Positions 55,401-62,512 of a stretch of 64,000 nucleotides of DNA are shown here, piece by piece. This DNA is from Callaeas wilsoni (Eukaryota; Chordata; Aves; Passeriformes; Callaeidae). The stretch is from positions 16,982 through 80,981 of the forward strand of contig VWPU01011651.1 in assembly GCA_013398955.1 (NCBI GenBank). Direction: 5' to 3'. Positions within the stretch are counted from its first letter, which is position 1, and each line of letters opens with the position of its first letter. The notes under the pieces are model-generated. The model was not told the DNA's origin. It saw only the letters and a program-made list of their open reading frames with translations, and did no database searches. The translations under genes and the position numbers were made by a program.

Positions 55401-58400
55401 CATGCTGGTGTTCGTATGGTAAAGTGATGCAAACACAGCCTTCATATACAGTGACAGCACTGAGCTTCGGGATAAGCACTGCAGGGGCAGCTTGAGTTCT
55501 GCCTCGGATCAGGAGTCACTTCTGAAGCAAATCTCTTGACCATCCCCACATACTGTGGGACAGCCTGTGTTTCACGTAGCTCCAAGCACACAAGGTGGAC
55601 TTCTTTCAGAGGAAAATGTGTCTGGGGCGCACACCTAGTGTGCCTCGGCCCCAACAGGCAGTACCTCCCTGCAACCAGGCTAGAACAATCCCCAGAAACA
55701 CTGAATGTGTGGCAGTGGCCTCCTCAGAACCAGCTGATTATTTTACAGATTGTACAGATCCACTTGCTCAAGCCAACACAGGCCAAGCACTACCAAGTCC
55801 ATCACAAAGCCATGTCCCTTAAGTGCCACATCTACAAATAATCTGCAATAGCTTGGGCTCTTAACAGGTTCACCTACTTAGACTCCTAAATATAGCTGGT
55901 GAGCCTTAGCTGCTTTTGTGGTTGAACAGCTCAGCCACATTCCTTTTGGGTCCAGCTTCTGGATACTTGGCCCACATGCTCTGCTCACTGCAACCCATGC
56001 ATTAGGGAAGGCTCTTGAGAAGCTGCCACAGCTAAAAAAACCAGCAGAGCCTTATCTTCTGTGAGCAGTGATCTTTTAACTCCTTTGATGGCTGTTAAGA
56101 AAGAGAGTGTTTCTTCCAGGTCCTGGCCCACAGATATGACAGCTTCCATTTCATCATGTATCTGCTTTTATTTTACGTGTACCAGAAAAACCAGTACTCT
56201 TCAAACTGCAGCATGCCTTTTAGGAAAAAACAACAGCTTCAGCAACTGCAAAGTGGCACTATTTGTTGAGCTGGCTACGTGGCACTGCTGGTAATCGACA
56301 CAAGGACTTGAAAGTGTTTTAAATGTGCACTTCCCATAAGTTGCTCTGCAGCCTGACTAAGATTGTGATATTCCTGGCTTGTATTGCAAGTTATTCCTCC
56401 TATTTTCCTGCCAGTGTCACAGCCGTGACAAACAGAAACTCTCACACTGTGTGCTTACAAAATGCCTGATGTTTTCATGCATAACAGTTGTTGTCCAAGG
56501 CTAATTCCAAGCAAAGCTTTGTATAGTAGAAGTCAAGTAACTAGAATAGAGGCTGAACCAGCTAGCTGTTAATGGGTTTAGTTTTGGTATTAATCATCTC
56601 TTCATCATTGGAAGCTCTGAACAGATGCCAGACTTGCTGAGACGAGGGGATTGAACAAAGCCAAATGCTGAAACTCTCCATACAATTTTTATCTGTCCTT
56701 ACCTCTGCAGCAACACGGTACACGGGCAACATGTACTTCTGTCTAATCTCATTTATTCAAGGTTTTCAAATACCTAGTCAAATATTCTTCAGCCATCAGT
56801 GCCTTCCTATAAAATAGATCTTGACAAAACTTGTAACAGGTGGACTCAGCTCACGTACGACTTAGCAGGGTTTATCTGACACTTACTTCATCTGACTTTC
56901 ACATGAAGTTAAGTAAGCCAGGGTAGAATTTCTATCATCTGATGGGATTTAAGTACAAAAAAATCCATGTAATGCAGGAACAGCAAAGCTGATGGGAATC
57001 TAAGCTCCACCAAAGTCATGGGCTGCTTTGCTCTTGGTTTCTAGTTCAGGTCCACTCCTAATTAAATACTGAAAGAACTCTCTGCACAGAAAAATGATGA
57101 AAATTTGTCCCTACTTGCCCAGTGACATGGTCTGCGAGTTTCACTAGCATTTCTTTGCCCCTTTCTTGTTGGCAACGGGACAGGGTAGGAATTGTTGGCA
57201 ATTCAGGGTAGGAAAAGAGTGGGCTTGATAATGTGTTTGAGATAGGTTGTGAAAACACAGAAATTAACACAAGGAGGTGTTTATTAGTTAATTTATGTGC
57301 CCTAAGTTTATGGATGTGACATTAATGACAAAAGGTACTCTGAAGCACACTCTGGGATACTCTTAGTCATCCTCCCCCACAGACTGGCGAGGGCAAAGAG
57401 ATGGGCATCCTAGTTTAGTCATACAGAGAAATCCATCTGATCTACAAGTCAGAGGTTCAAGTCCAAGCTAGTCACAAGGCTGTCCTTATACACACTGTCT
57501 TCGATACCTACTTTAGCATATGGTGACTACTGCTCCAGAGGTGTCCTTTTCTCGCCATTGACCAAGCTGGGAGCTTAGACCTCTAACTAAAACACAGATC
57601 ACCTGTTACTAGACATGCAAAGTTTGGGTGAGGATTCCCCCACAGAGTCAAAGACAGGGGACTGGGACACAGTGGGCAGCCCCATCTTCCTGCAGCCACA
57701 CATCGCTTTCTGACCAGCTCTCAGTAACCAAACCTGCATATGAATGTGCCATTTCTGAAGGATCTCCTGGCCTTGCACAGCACCACTGTCTGTTCAGATT
57801 CCACCTGTATTCACTATGAACTTCTCTTGGAAATGTAGTCCAAGGATGGGCTACCATGCCCTGAATAATGATCTATGTGCCATGCCTCTACCCTTTATTT
57901 CCCAATCAGCCAGGTGTTTATATGTGCTTTCTAACTTTTACTGTTTCTGGATTCAGTTCAACATCATTGCAACTGCCTCCTCTCCTGTGCCTAGCTCAAC
58001 AGTTAGCTCCCTTTTTTTTATAGGCTCTCTATCCTGTACACATTTCAGCCTAGTTCCCCACCTGTATTTGTAATAGATACTGGCCTCTTTCAAATATAAT
58101 CATGTGAGGGTTGACCATTTCTCTTATTTTTGATATTTCCAGATCAAGTCCAGGGTAAAATCCTATATTTTAGGCCTCAAGAAGCGTCCATGGACAATAT
58201 ATGGAATATGCATGAGTGGCGTCCTTTCCACCATTTCTGTTACAATGGTGATCTCCACCATCATGTACTGGAAAAGTGTGAAAAGATCCAAGCTCCACCC
58301 GCAGGGCAAAATCCGCAAAATTATACGGGGACCTCCAAGACGCACAGTGTGCTAAGCTGGAAAGTGAACTGGCCATTCATTTGTCCTTAATATGCCATAT

Positions 58401-59482
58401 GTAGCTTATGTCATTGCTGATTTCTTTTCTTTCTATAAACAAAGCTCTTTAGCTCCACTTATCTCCCCTACCTCAAAGAGTTTTGTTATGTCTGTAAAAG
58501 AGTACTTGAAAACAGAATGCAGCACATATCTGCTAACCACTCATTTGTACACTGACATTTTATGAGCAGAAGTTTTCTCCTAATCCTTTTCAATGCCATG
58601 CTCAGTAATTGAGCCAATTATTTTCTTGCTCCATCATTGCAAGTTAAACACTATGGTGACATGCAGGAATCTGTCCTAATTTGGTGGCAATACTTCTGTA
58701 AGCTTTTGTGTTCAAGTCATCTACCTCACAGTACTATAATGTTTGCCCAGTCTCTGGCCTCATCTAAATTTTCCACCCCTGGACTGGCTCTGTGACTCTC
58801 ATATTTTTTTTTTTTAGAGACAACTTCCATCAATCAGCTCTGCTTGTAACATATTTTGGACAAATGAAATTTCTGGGTCACTGTCTGTCCCCTAGAGTAA
58901 GTCATGTGTTTTCTTTGTACTCCTTTACAGACTCTTCACAAAGGGCCTATGGCCGCCTTTTTGATGCAAACTAAAGATAACCCCATGAAAGCCTTAGGAG
59001 TGCTAGCTGGTGTCATGGGCATAATGGTGCTGATAACTATCATGATCTCTACTGCCATGTTCTGGCGCAACAAGCGGTCCAACAAAGTCATGCCGGTGAG
59101 AAGGATCATAAAAAAGAGACAGATGCCGCCATCCCGGACAGTCAGGATGGAGTGGCTGAAGTTCAAGAGGCCCAGCAACGCTGCAGAGAAGTTTGTTGTT
59201 GAAGAGGACGTCAAGAGCCTACACAATGAGAACAGCAACAACAACGTCCAGGTTGTGCCCGTGCCGCCGGCAGCCCCCCTGCCCCCGCCACCCCCTGCCC
59301 TGGCTCCCCGGGGCGATGCCCCAGGGTGGCGGGTGCCAACCGTGTCCGGCTCCCTCACTCCCAAGCATGTAATCAAGCCACCGAAGAAGAAAGGTCACAG
59401 CAGCACCCACAACGCCCTCGTGTCAGAGCTCAAAATGAGATTTGAGAAGAGGAACGCAGCTTTCGGGGAGCCCCATATCTAG
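16399..59482 (+). CDS. CDHR1: CDHR1, cadherin-related family member 1 (17 coding exons, 865 aa)
   Basis: This is a single-pass membrane cadherin of photoreceptors (protocadherin-21). In mammals it sits at the base of the outer segment, supports disc formation, and is mutated in cone-rod dystrophy; it is also found in olfactory bulb neurons. Joining 17 exons by GT-AG junctions gives 2598 nt and 865 residues. I recognise the family from [48 protein letters not shown] and PTVSGSLTP. The order is signal peptide 1-21, then six cadherin repeats ending at about 137, 249, 356, 475, 579 and 682. Linker calcium motifs are DANDE (129-133), EDVQD (240-244), DLNNH (348-352), DTNDN (467-471) and DVNDH (571-575). 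The membrane segment is about 703-727, followed by a cytoplasmic tail to 865. N-glycosylation sequons occur at N60, N91, N299, N300, N388 and N646. No frameshift or internal stop is needed, so the gene appears intact. Exon-level entries follow. Confidence 0.97.
17237..17332 (+). CDS. CDHR1: CDHR1 exon 2: start of cadherin repeat 1
   Basis: The acceptor TTTAATTGCAG ends at 17236. The exon encodes residues 21-53, including [19 protein letters not shown] and SEDTPVG, the mature N-terminus and first strand of repeat 1 with its E-D acidic pair. The donor is GTCAGT. The last base starts the glycine codon completed in exon 3. Confidence 0.96.
17333..25522 (+). other. CDHR1 intron 2 (8.2 kb)
   Basis: This is the largest intron. 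Its middle (18.6-22.2 kb) is GC-richer than its surroundings and carries many overlapping open frames on both strands, none with a recognisable domain or splice context. An 11-base tandem duplication of GCATGATCTCC lies at 21021-21042. I see no gene inside the intron. Confidence 0.7.
21021..21042. repeat. 11-base tandem duplication
   Basis: GCATGATCTCC occurs twice back to back, with no mismatch, inside CDHR1 intron 2. Confidence 0.85.
25523..25668 (+). CDS. CDHR1: CDHR1 exon 3: cadherin repeat 1
   Basis: The acceptor is CAATTTTTCAG. Residues 53-101 include [13 protein letters not shown] and [14 protein letters not shown]. The LDRE motif is the middle calcium-binding element of a cadherin repeat. 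Sequons are at N60 (NGT) and N91 (NVT). The donor GTACAA is weak from position +4. Confidence 0.97.
25669..27396 (+). other. CDHR1 introns 3 and 4, with exon 4 between them
   Basis: Introns 25669-26517 and 26569-27396 surround the 51-base exon 4. I see no other feature in them; the short open frames there have no recognisable content. Confidence 0.6.
26518..26568 (+). CDS. CDHR1: CDHR1 exon 4: cadherin repeat 1
   Basis: This 51-base exon begins at AAG after CATTTACAG and ends before GTAAGT. It encodes [17 protein letters not shown] (residues 102-118), corresponding to the family stretch around ISDGL. It is in phase 0 at both ends. Confidence 0.96.
27397..27486 (+). CDS. CDHR1: CDHR1 exon 5: end of repeat 1, linker, start of repeat 2
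   Basis: The acceptor is CTACTCCAG. Residues 119-148 include [15 protein letters not shown], where DANDE is the calcium-binding linker between repeats 1 and 2, and end in VEVPE. The donor GTTGGT is unusually weak (T at +3). It is chosen because it alone gives the correct phase into exon 6 and reproduces the family sequence. Confidence 0.94.
27770..27967 (+). promoter_or_regulatory. Long polypyrimidine tract before exon 6
   Basis: The last 190 or so bases of intron 5 are overwhelmingly C and T, with repeated TTTCTTTCTTCTTG-, CTCTTCCCTC- and CTCTCTTTTT-like runs and few AG dinucleotides after 27841, before the acceptor GGTCGCAG. This is far longer than the usual 15-40 base tract and contains many potential PTB-type binding sites. 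Confidence 0.7.
27968..28054 (+). CDS. CDHR1: CDHR1 exon 6: cadherin repeat 2
   Basis: Residues 149-177 include [15 protein letters not shown] and end in ITYFLQ. The D-K-D-T-G segment is a calcium-binding element of repeat 2. The exon is 87 bases, phase 0 at both ends, with donor GTAAAG. Confidence 0.97.
28055..29768 (+). other. CDHR1 intron 6 (1.7 kb)
   Basis: AT-rich intron with no recognisable element. It ends in a T/C-rich acceptor region (TTCTTCTTTTCTTCTCTTCTAG). Confidence 0.6.
29769..29885 (+). CDS. CDHR1: CDHR1 exon 7: cadherin repeat 2
   Basis: Residues 178-216 include [27 protein letters not shown] and VVVAK. LDYE is the middle calcium motif of repeat 2. The exon is 117 bases in phase 0, with donor GTAAAG. 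Confidence 0.97.
29886..31477 (+). other. CDHR1 intron 7 (1.6 kb)
   Basis: Ordinary intron. I see no repeat or gene in it. Confidence 0.6.
31478..31621 (+). CDS. CDHR1: CDHR1 exon 8: end of repeat 2, start of repeat 3
   Basis: Residues 217-264 include [26 protein letters not shown] and [15 protein letters not shown]. The linker is EDVQD. The exon is 144 bases (48 codons), so skipping it would keep the frame. The last base is A (codon GCA) before a strong GTAAGT donor. Confidence 0.97.
31622..33948 (+). other. CDHR1 intron 8 (2.3 kb)
   Basis: Ordinary intron. I see no mobile element or gene. It ends in CATTTCTCCCCAG. Confidence 0.6.
33949..34027 (+). CDS. CDHR1: CDHR1 exon 9: cadherin repeat 3
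   Basis: Residues 265-291 include [20 protein letters not shown] and [14 protein letters not shown] matches the calcium-binding loop of this repeat in the family. The exon ends with the first base of a glycine codon; the donor is GTGAGT. Confidence 0.97.
34028..36859 (+). other. CDHR1 intron 9 (2.8 kb)
   Basis: AT-rich intron. The notable content is the purine-rich tract at about 34900-35225, listed separately. No gene is visible. Confidence 0.6.
34900..35225 (+). repeat. Purine-rich low-complexity tract
   Basis: For about 325 bases the + strand is mostly A and G (AAAGAAAGG, GAGGAAAA, GAGAAAGGAAG and similar), with scattered pyrimidines. It looks like a decayed (GAAA/GGAA)n simple repeat. 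It lies on the transcribed strand of CDHR1. Confidence 0.65.
36860..36960 (+). CDS. CDHR1: CDHR1 exon 10: cadherin repeat 3
   Basis: The acceptor is GTTTCATTGCAG. Residues 291-324 include [15 protein letters not shown] and [10 protein letters not shown]. There are overlapping sequons at N299 and N300 (NNTT). The donor is GTAGGT. Confidence 0.97.
37425..37456. repeat. 16-base tandem duplication
   Basis: TTACACCTCGATGAGC is followed directly by TAACACCTCGATGAGC, two 16-base units differing at one base, within CDHR1 intron 10 (36961-38711). The rest of that intron shows nothing recognisable. Confidence 0.9.
38712..38915 (+). CDS. CDHR1: CDHR1 exon 11: end of repeat 3, start of repeat 4
   Basis: The acceptor is CTGTCTGCTGCAG. 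Residues 325-392 include [54 protein letters not shown] is the repeat 3/4 linker. An open frame runs into this exon from the intron, but the family match begins only after the acceptor. The donor is GTAAAT. Confidence 0.97.
40122..40141 (+). repeat. (GAG)n trinucleotide microsatellite
   Basis: Six or more uninterrupted GAG units lie within intron 11. Confidence 0.9.
41349..41480 (+). mobile_element. CR1 LINE 3' fragment, sense
   Basis: CTGGAAGTATTCAAGGCCAG, GCTGGATGGGGCTCT, CAACCTGGTCTAGTGGAAGG, then AACCCAAACCATTCTACGA match the CR1 3' end in order. It is a truncated, diverged copy inside intron 11, in the same orientation as CDHR1. Confidence 0.9.
41931..42083 (+). CDS. CDHR1: CDHR1 exon 12: cadherin repeat 4
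   Basis: The acceptor is TTTTATTCACAG. Residues 393-443 include [40 protein letters not shown] and [11 protein letters not shown]. This is one of the best conserved stretches against human CDHR1. The donor GTACTT is weak from +4. Confidence 0.97.
42084..46213 (+). other. CDHR1 intron 12 (4.1 kb)
   Basis: AT-rich except for a GC-rich island of roughly 200 bases at 44.78-44.99 kb. Open frames around that island are on both strands and I recognise none of them. No gene is visible. Confidence 0.6.
46214..46378 (+). CDS. CDHR1: CDHR1 exon 13: end of repeat 4, start of repeat 5
   Basis: The acceptor is TTTCTCTTCTTAG. Residues 444-498 include [28 protein letters not shown] and [22 protein letters not shown] is the repeat 4/5 linker. 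The donor is GTGAGT. Confidence 0.97.
46379..48441 (+). other. CDHR1 intron 13 (2.1 kb)
   Basis: AT-rich intron with several A-runs. No gene or identifiable mobile element. Confidence 0.6.
48442..48509 (+). CDS. CDHR1: CDHR1 exon 14: cadherin repeat 5
   Basis: The acceptor is TTTTTTTCTTAAG. Residues 499-521 read [20 protein letters not shown] then AD, with the last leucine codon split (CT|G). DPDSG is the calcium-binding loop. The donor is GTAAGT. Confidence 0.97.
48510..51031 (+). other. CDHR1 intron 14 (2.5 kb)
   Basis: No gene or recognisable repeat found. Confidence 0.6.
51032..51260 (+). CDS. CDHR1: CDHR1 exon 15: end of repeat 5, start of repeat 6
   Basis: The acceptor is CCTCTTTTCCAG. 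Residues 521-597 include [32 protein letters not shown] and [11 protein letters not shown]. The linker is DVNDH. The donor is GTGAGA. Confidence 0.97.
52160..52414 (+). CDS. CDHR1: CDHR1 exon 16: cadherin repeat 6
   Basis: The acceptor is TTCCCCTACCAG. Residues 598-682 include [30 protein letters not shown], a sequon at N646, [20 protein letters not shown] and KIDITEE. It forms most of the last, membrane-proximal repeat. It ends in phase 0 (GAG) before GTAAGC, so it can splice in frame both to exon 17 and to the alternative exon at 58143. Confidence 0.97.
54854..54901. repeat. 24-base imperfect tandem duplication
   Basis: TATCCTTTCACA followed by an A-rich tail occurs at 54854 and again at 54878, two adjacent units of about 24 bases that diverge in the A-rich part. 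Confidence 0.8.
55163..55188 (+). repeat. Copy 1 of a 26-base dispersed repeat
   Basis: TTAGACTTCTAAATATAGCT and the next six bases recur at 55878-55903 with one mismatch (25 of 26). The two copies are 715 bases apart in the same orientation within intron 16. The similarity appears to stop soon on either side. Confidence 0.75.
55878..55903 (+). repeat. Copy 2 of a 26-base dispersed repeat
   Basis: TTAGACTCCTAAATATAGCT and the next six bases; see copy 1 at 55163. It is either a local duplication or shared pieces of an old interspersed element. Confidence 0.75.
58143..58355 (+). CDS. CDHR1: CDHR1 candidate alternative terminal exon (second transmembrane exon)
   Basis: The acceptor TTTTTGATATTTCCAG ends at 58142. 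In the phase left by exon 16, the next 213 bases are open and encode 70 residues and a TAA stop. They begin [17 protein letters not shown], then a hydrophobic membrane segment (about residues 701-725, containing [12 protein letters not shown]), then a basic tail ending in GPPRRTVC. With an offset of two residues this lines up with exon 17: proline before the membrane, glycine at its start, IST-x-M-aromatic-W at its end, a Lys/Arg-rich stretch, then PP-x-RTV. It therefore looks like a duplicated copy of the membrane exon. The isoform would have 752 residues and a 27-residue tail. No AATAAA follows before exon 17; TATAAA at 58434-58439 is the nearest weak poly(A) variant. Seen: frame, acceptor, similarity. 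Inferred: that it is used. Confidence 0.72.
   Translation: MKSRVKSYILGLKKRPWTIYGICMSGVLSTISVTMVISTIMYWKSVKRSKLHPQGKIRKIIRGPPRRTVC
58931..59482 (+). CDS. CDHR1: CDHR1 exon 17: transmembrane segment and cytoplasmic tail
   Basis: The acceptor is TGTACTCCTTTACAG. Residues 683-865 start [20 protein letters not shown]. The membrane segment (about 703-727) contains [15 protein letters not shown] and ends ISTAMFW. The tail begins [13 protein letters not shown] (stop-transfer), then EWLKFK, a Pro-rich stretch 792-808, PTVSGSLTP (818-826), and [10 protein letters not shown] near the C-terminus; the last two are also in the human protein as I recall it. Stop TAG is at 59480-59482. The GC content rises sharply through this exon, as is common in avian terminal exons. 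Confidence 0.97.
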   Translation, partial: TLHKGPMAAFLMQTKDNPMKALGVLAGVMGIMVLITIMISTAMFWRNKRSNKVMPVRRIIKKRQMPPSRTVRMEWLKFKRPSNAAEKFVVEEDVKSLHNENSNNNVQVVPVPPAAPLPPPPPALAPRGDAPGWRVPTVSGSLTPKHVIKPPKKKGHSSTHNALVSELKMRFEKRNAAFGEPHI

Positions 59483-61622
59483 GTGCTCTCAGCAGCCCCC
59501 AGAGACTGCAGACTGTGGCTGGGCATGGATGTTTTTACGTGCTGTCTCTTCCCCATGCCTGTCAGCACCCTGCGAACCAGAGCAGCTTCTTGCTGTGATA
59601 GCCACCCCTAACCTTCTGCAAGTACCACGTGCTACAGTCACCCCACCCGCAGAAGCGCTGCCTCCGTGTCCAGTCGCGACTGCGGTTCCTTCGGCCGTGT
59701 CCCATGGGCCCTCCCTGCAGCTGTGTCTGACCACGGTGCTGAGTGCGCCGGCCACAGTCTCCCCAGGTGAACAGGGATTCAGGCTGCCCCTGGTTTGGAG
59801 GTCTCTACCCAGAGCTTGGGTTTTCAAACAAGACGCTCTGCAGCCAAGGCCCTGGAGGATGCTTCTTCTGACCTGGTCTGGCATGTGGGTTTGAGGTGTC
59901 CGGATCTATCACTTCAAGTCCCAGACCCATTTTTGAAGATGTTGGCCTGGCTGTGGCAGCAGCACTGAGTCGAGGTGCAGATCTCCTACAGCAGTGACAC
60001 TGCCCTGTCCCCAGAGCACAATGTGCTTTGCAACAGCTGGCGGAGCGATGTGCTCGTGGCCTGAGTACCTTCATTCCCAAAAGGCAAGCGGGCAGGCTTG
60101 GAGTTCTTCATTTTCCTGCAGCTTACGCTGGGTTTTGCCAGAGCACATTGACATGATGCTGCGCTTTGCTTCTGCCCTGGACTTGCCTGCTGAGGAGGGA
60201 CGGGAGGGGCACCTCAGCCTTCCCTGGACCAGCAGGAGCAAGATTTGAGCACAGAAGTTCAATAGCAGCGCTCACTCAGCACTGCCTCTTTCTGACACTG
60301 CGCCCCAAAAGAGCAGGAGCCCCACAGGAGAAGGACATGAACAAAAACACAAGAAAGACAAGGTAAAACTGGGAGGCAAATGATCAGTGGAAAATAGAGA
60401 CAAGTGCTGGAAAGTTGCATATGTTGGTCAGGGAAGTGTCTGGAAAAATCATGTGGTGTACACTGCTAGCAGAAGGTGTCAAGGAATATATTTCATCACC
60501 TCTCCTGGCTTGTTGCAGGGACTGGTGTGTGCAAAAGGAGGTTTCCATAAAATACTCAGGTTTTTCTTATTAGTATTTTTGAGTGAGTTAAGCAACAGTT
60601 AATGGGAGGGGATTGGGAGGGCAGCTGACAGGTTTTTTTCCTGTTATGAGACAGTAAAAAGGCACCAGGAGCAGAGAACTTTTTTCACTGGATCTACCCC
60701 ACGGACTCCCCCTCATGTTTGTTTCTGAGAAGATGTTTTTCGGCTGGGCCTGGCTGTTTCCCATCCCCTGGGAAGAAGGCAGCAGCGACCGAGCTGGCTG
60801 CGGAGCAGCACCCTGCACCCTCTCTCTGAGACCCGGCCCTGCAGAGAAGCTGTGCTGTCATGGTACCAGGAACATCGATGAGGAGCAAACCTGACAGGAC
60901 ACATCCTGTTAGTTCAAAGGGTTCATGAGAGCTCTCCAGTTGTCATTACAGTTGAATCAGCAGACCTGGCCCTCAGGATCTCCTCTCACTCCAGTAGCTG
61001 AAATAATTCCTTTTTTTGCACCAGGACTTCATCAGTTTAGGGGATAGGTGGTTAAATAAGAAATTACCTGCTTACAAGGAAAATCTTGTATTTTTTAACT
61101 TCAGTTCAATCTGCCTAGAAGCCATAATGCTCATGGCTCATGTCACCCGTGAGTTGAGCCAGCAGCTGTAGCCAAGAGGTGCAGCAGAGTTCTAGCTGGG
61201 GGCCATGGCAGCAGCACTGCTCCCAGAGCCTCTCCTGTCACATCTCTCCTTTTCTCCACTGTTTTCTTGCTTATCCCTCCCTCCCGGGGCACTGTGGTGT
61301 GAGACCCAGGTTCTGACCTGTCCAATCACCTCATCCTTGTCCCCTGGCCATAAGCTGGCTGGAGGGAGGGGACGTGCAGCCCCCGACCCCAGTCCTGCTG
61401 CCCTGTGCAAGCACCCGCCTTCTGCTGGCTGAGTGTCCACAGGTTCTGCAATGTTCCCCGAAGTTCGTGATTTATTCCCCATACCACTGTCTTCCCAGTG
61501 TTGTGTTATTGCCAGTATTCAGTGTTCATTCTCCAATGAGGAAAGCCTATAAAGACCAATTAATTAAGTCAGATTTAGCAGGAATTACAGGCTTATAGTC
61601 TTAGAGATTATATTTAAGAGGC

Positions 61623-61628
61623 AATAAA
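61623..61628 (+). terminator. Poly(A) signal AATAAA, first candidate for CDHR1
   Basis: This is the first canonical AATAAA downstream of the CDHR1 stop. The T-rich sequence with TGTTG at 61630-61655 fits a downstream element. Confidence 0.55.
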
Positions 61629-61697
61629 GATGTTTTATTACTATGTTGTGAGACTCTTTCCCAGTTACTCTGTATTTCAACTTCAAGGAGTTTTTTT

Positions 61698-61707
61698 AAT
61701 AAATAAA
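61698..61707 (+). terminator. Overlapping AATAAA signals, second candidate for CDHR1
   Basis: AATAAATAAA contains two overlapping canonical hexamers 75 bases after the first, followed by T-rich and then TG-rich sequence (GTGCTTCTGTGCATGGTGTG). Either this or the signal at 61623 could end the transcript. Confidence 0.5.
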
Positions 61708-62506
61708 TTTTTTAAAAATCTGCAAAAGGTGCTTCTGTGCATGGTGTGCTTCTGCTGGCAACGATGCCTTGTCATCGCCTGTTATGTGACCAGACAGGCA
61801 CAGGCAGCCAGGCAGCTTTTTAGGATGACCAAATGGACCTTTCTGGGGGGCCGTGAGTCAGGAGAGGGGCTGTGTGGTTTTTGGACAACACCAGGCCGGA
61901 AGGAGAGGAAGTGAGAAGCAGGATGCCGCTGGCACAGGCCATGGGCAGGGTCACAGAGAGCTCCCATCATGCTGCCCACTGCAGCCCGGCCCCGGGGGCA
62001 GGAAGGCAGCAGGTTCAGTCTGGCGCCAGTGTCCAGTGACTGCAATTTGTTATGGAGTTCCTCCACGTGGTCAGGGCATATTTTGTCTTTCCCTGGCTGT
62101 TTCCCCACTGTGATTCAGCAGCTCTCTCCAGTCTCTACAGTGTGCTGTTGTCCCTGCCTGCTGACTGGGGTGGAAGAAGGCTGGTCATTACCGACGATGC
62201 TTTGTTATTTACTCCCCCTCACCCACGGGCCCACACTGGTCTTCAACAGGCATCAGCTTATGCCTCACTCTGTATCAACTGTGTCTGCGGGTGGCTTTCC
62301 CAGGACAAGGTTTTCCTGCTTGGCCAGCTGCTTCTGCCCCTTCCTCACCACTCCAGACCCCCATGACCTATGCTGCACCTGCCCAGCCTCCTCCATCCCT
62401 GCAGCCAAACCCCGGAGCTCCTCGGAATCCAGGTTTCTTTGCAATTTGTAACTGTAAAAGGCCAGAGATGAAGCAGAGGACCTCTGTATTCTGAAAATCT
62501 GTCGTG

Positions 62507-62512
62507 TTTATT
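62507..62512 (-). terminator. Poly(A) signal for the convergent minus-strand gene (candidate)
   Basis: TTTATT on the + strand is AATAAA on the minus strand. It lies 1.3 kb beyond the putative stop codon at 63830 and would give that gene a 3' UTR of about 1.3 kb, ending about 0.8 kb from the CDHR1 end. Confidence 0.35.

Larger units (their letters stand above)
52415..58930 (+). other. CDHR1 intron 16 (6.5 kb)
   Basis: This intron holds a 24-base tandem duplication, a dispersed 26-base repeat pair and, near its 3' end, a candidate alternative terminal exon (58143-58355), each listed separately. A GC-richer patch lies at 53.6-53.8 kb. No independent gene is visible. Confidence 0.65.
59483..61720 (+). 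other. CDHR1 3' untranslated region (inferred)
   Basis: After the stop codon there is a GC-rich stretch to about 60.3 kb, then AT-richer sequence. No AATAAA occurs before 61623, so the simplest reading is a 3' UTR of about 2.1-2.2 kb. Open frames within it (for example 150 codons from 59442) overlap the CDS end out of frame and look accidental. Confidence 0.55.

Noticed and set aside
57431..57470. tRNA-like string (CTGATCTACAAGTCAG then GGTTCAAGTCC)
   Set aside because: An anticodon-like stem and a T-loop-like string are present, but the T stem does not pair and I could not build the D arm or acceptor stem, so it is not a usable tRNA.
58130..58390. 86-codon ATG-initiated frame over the alternative exon
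   Set aside because: It is in a different frame from the one fixed by exon 16. The membrane-segment frame starts at 58143 and is the one with similarity to exon 17.
58936..59376. 146-codon antisense frame over exon 17
   Set aside because: It mirrors the GC-rich, proline-rich coding sequence on the other strand; the + strand frame is clearly the real one.
59442..59894. 150-codon frame overlapping the CDHR1 stop
   Set aside because: It starts inside the CDS in another frame and continues in GC-rich 3' UTR; no domain or conservation evidence.
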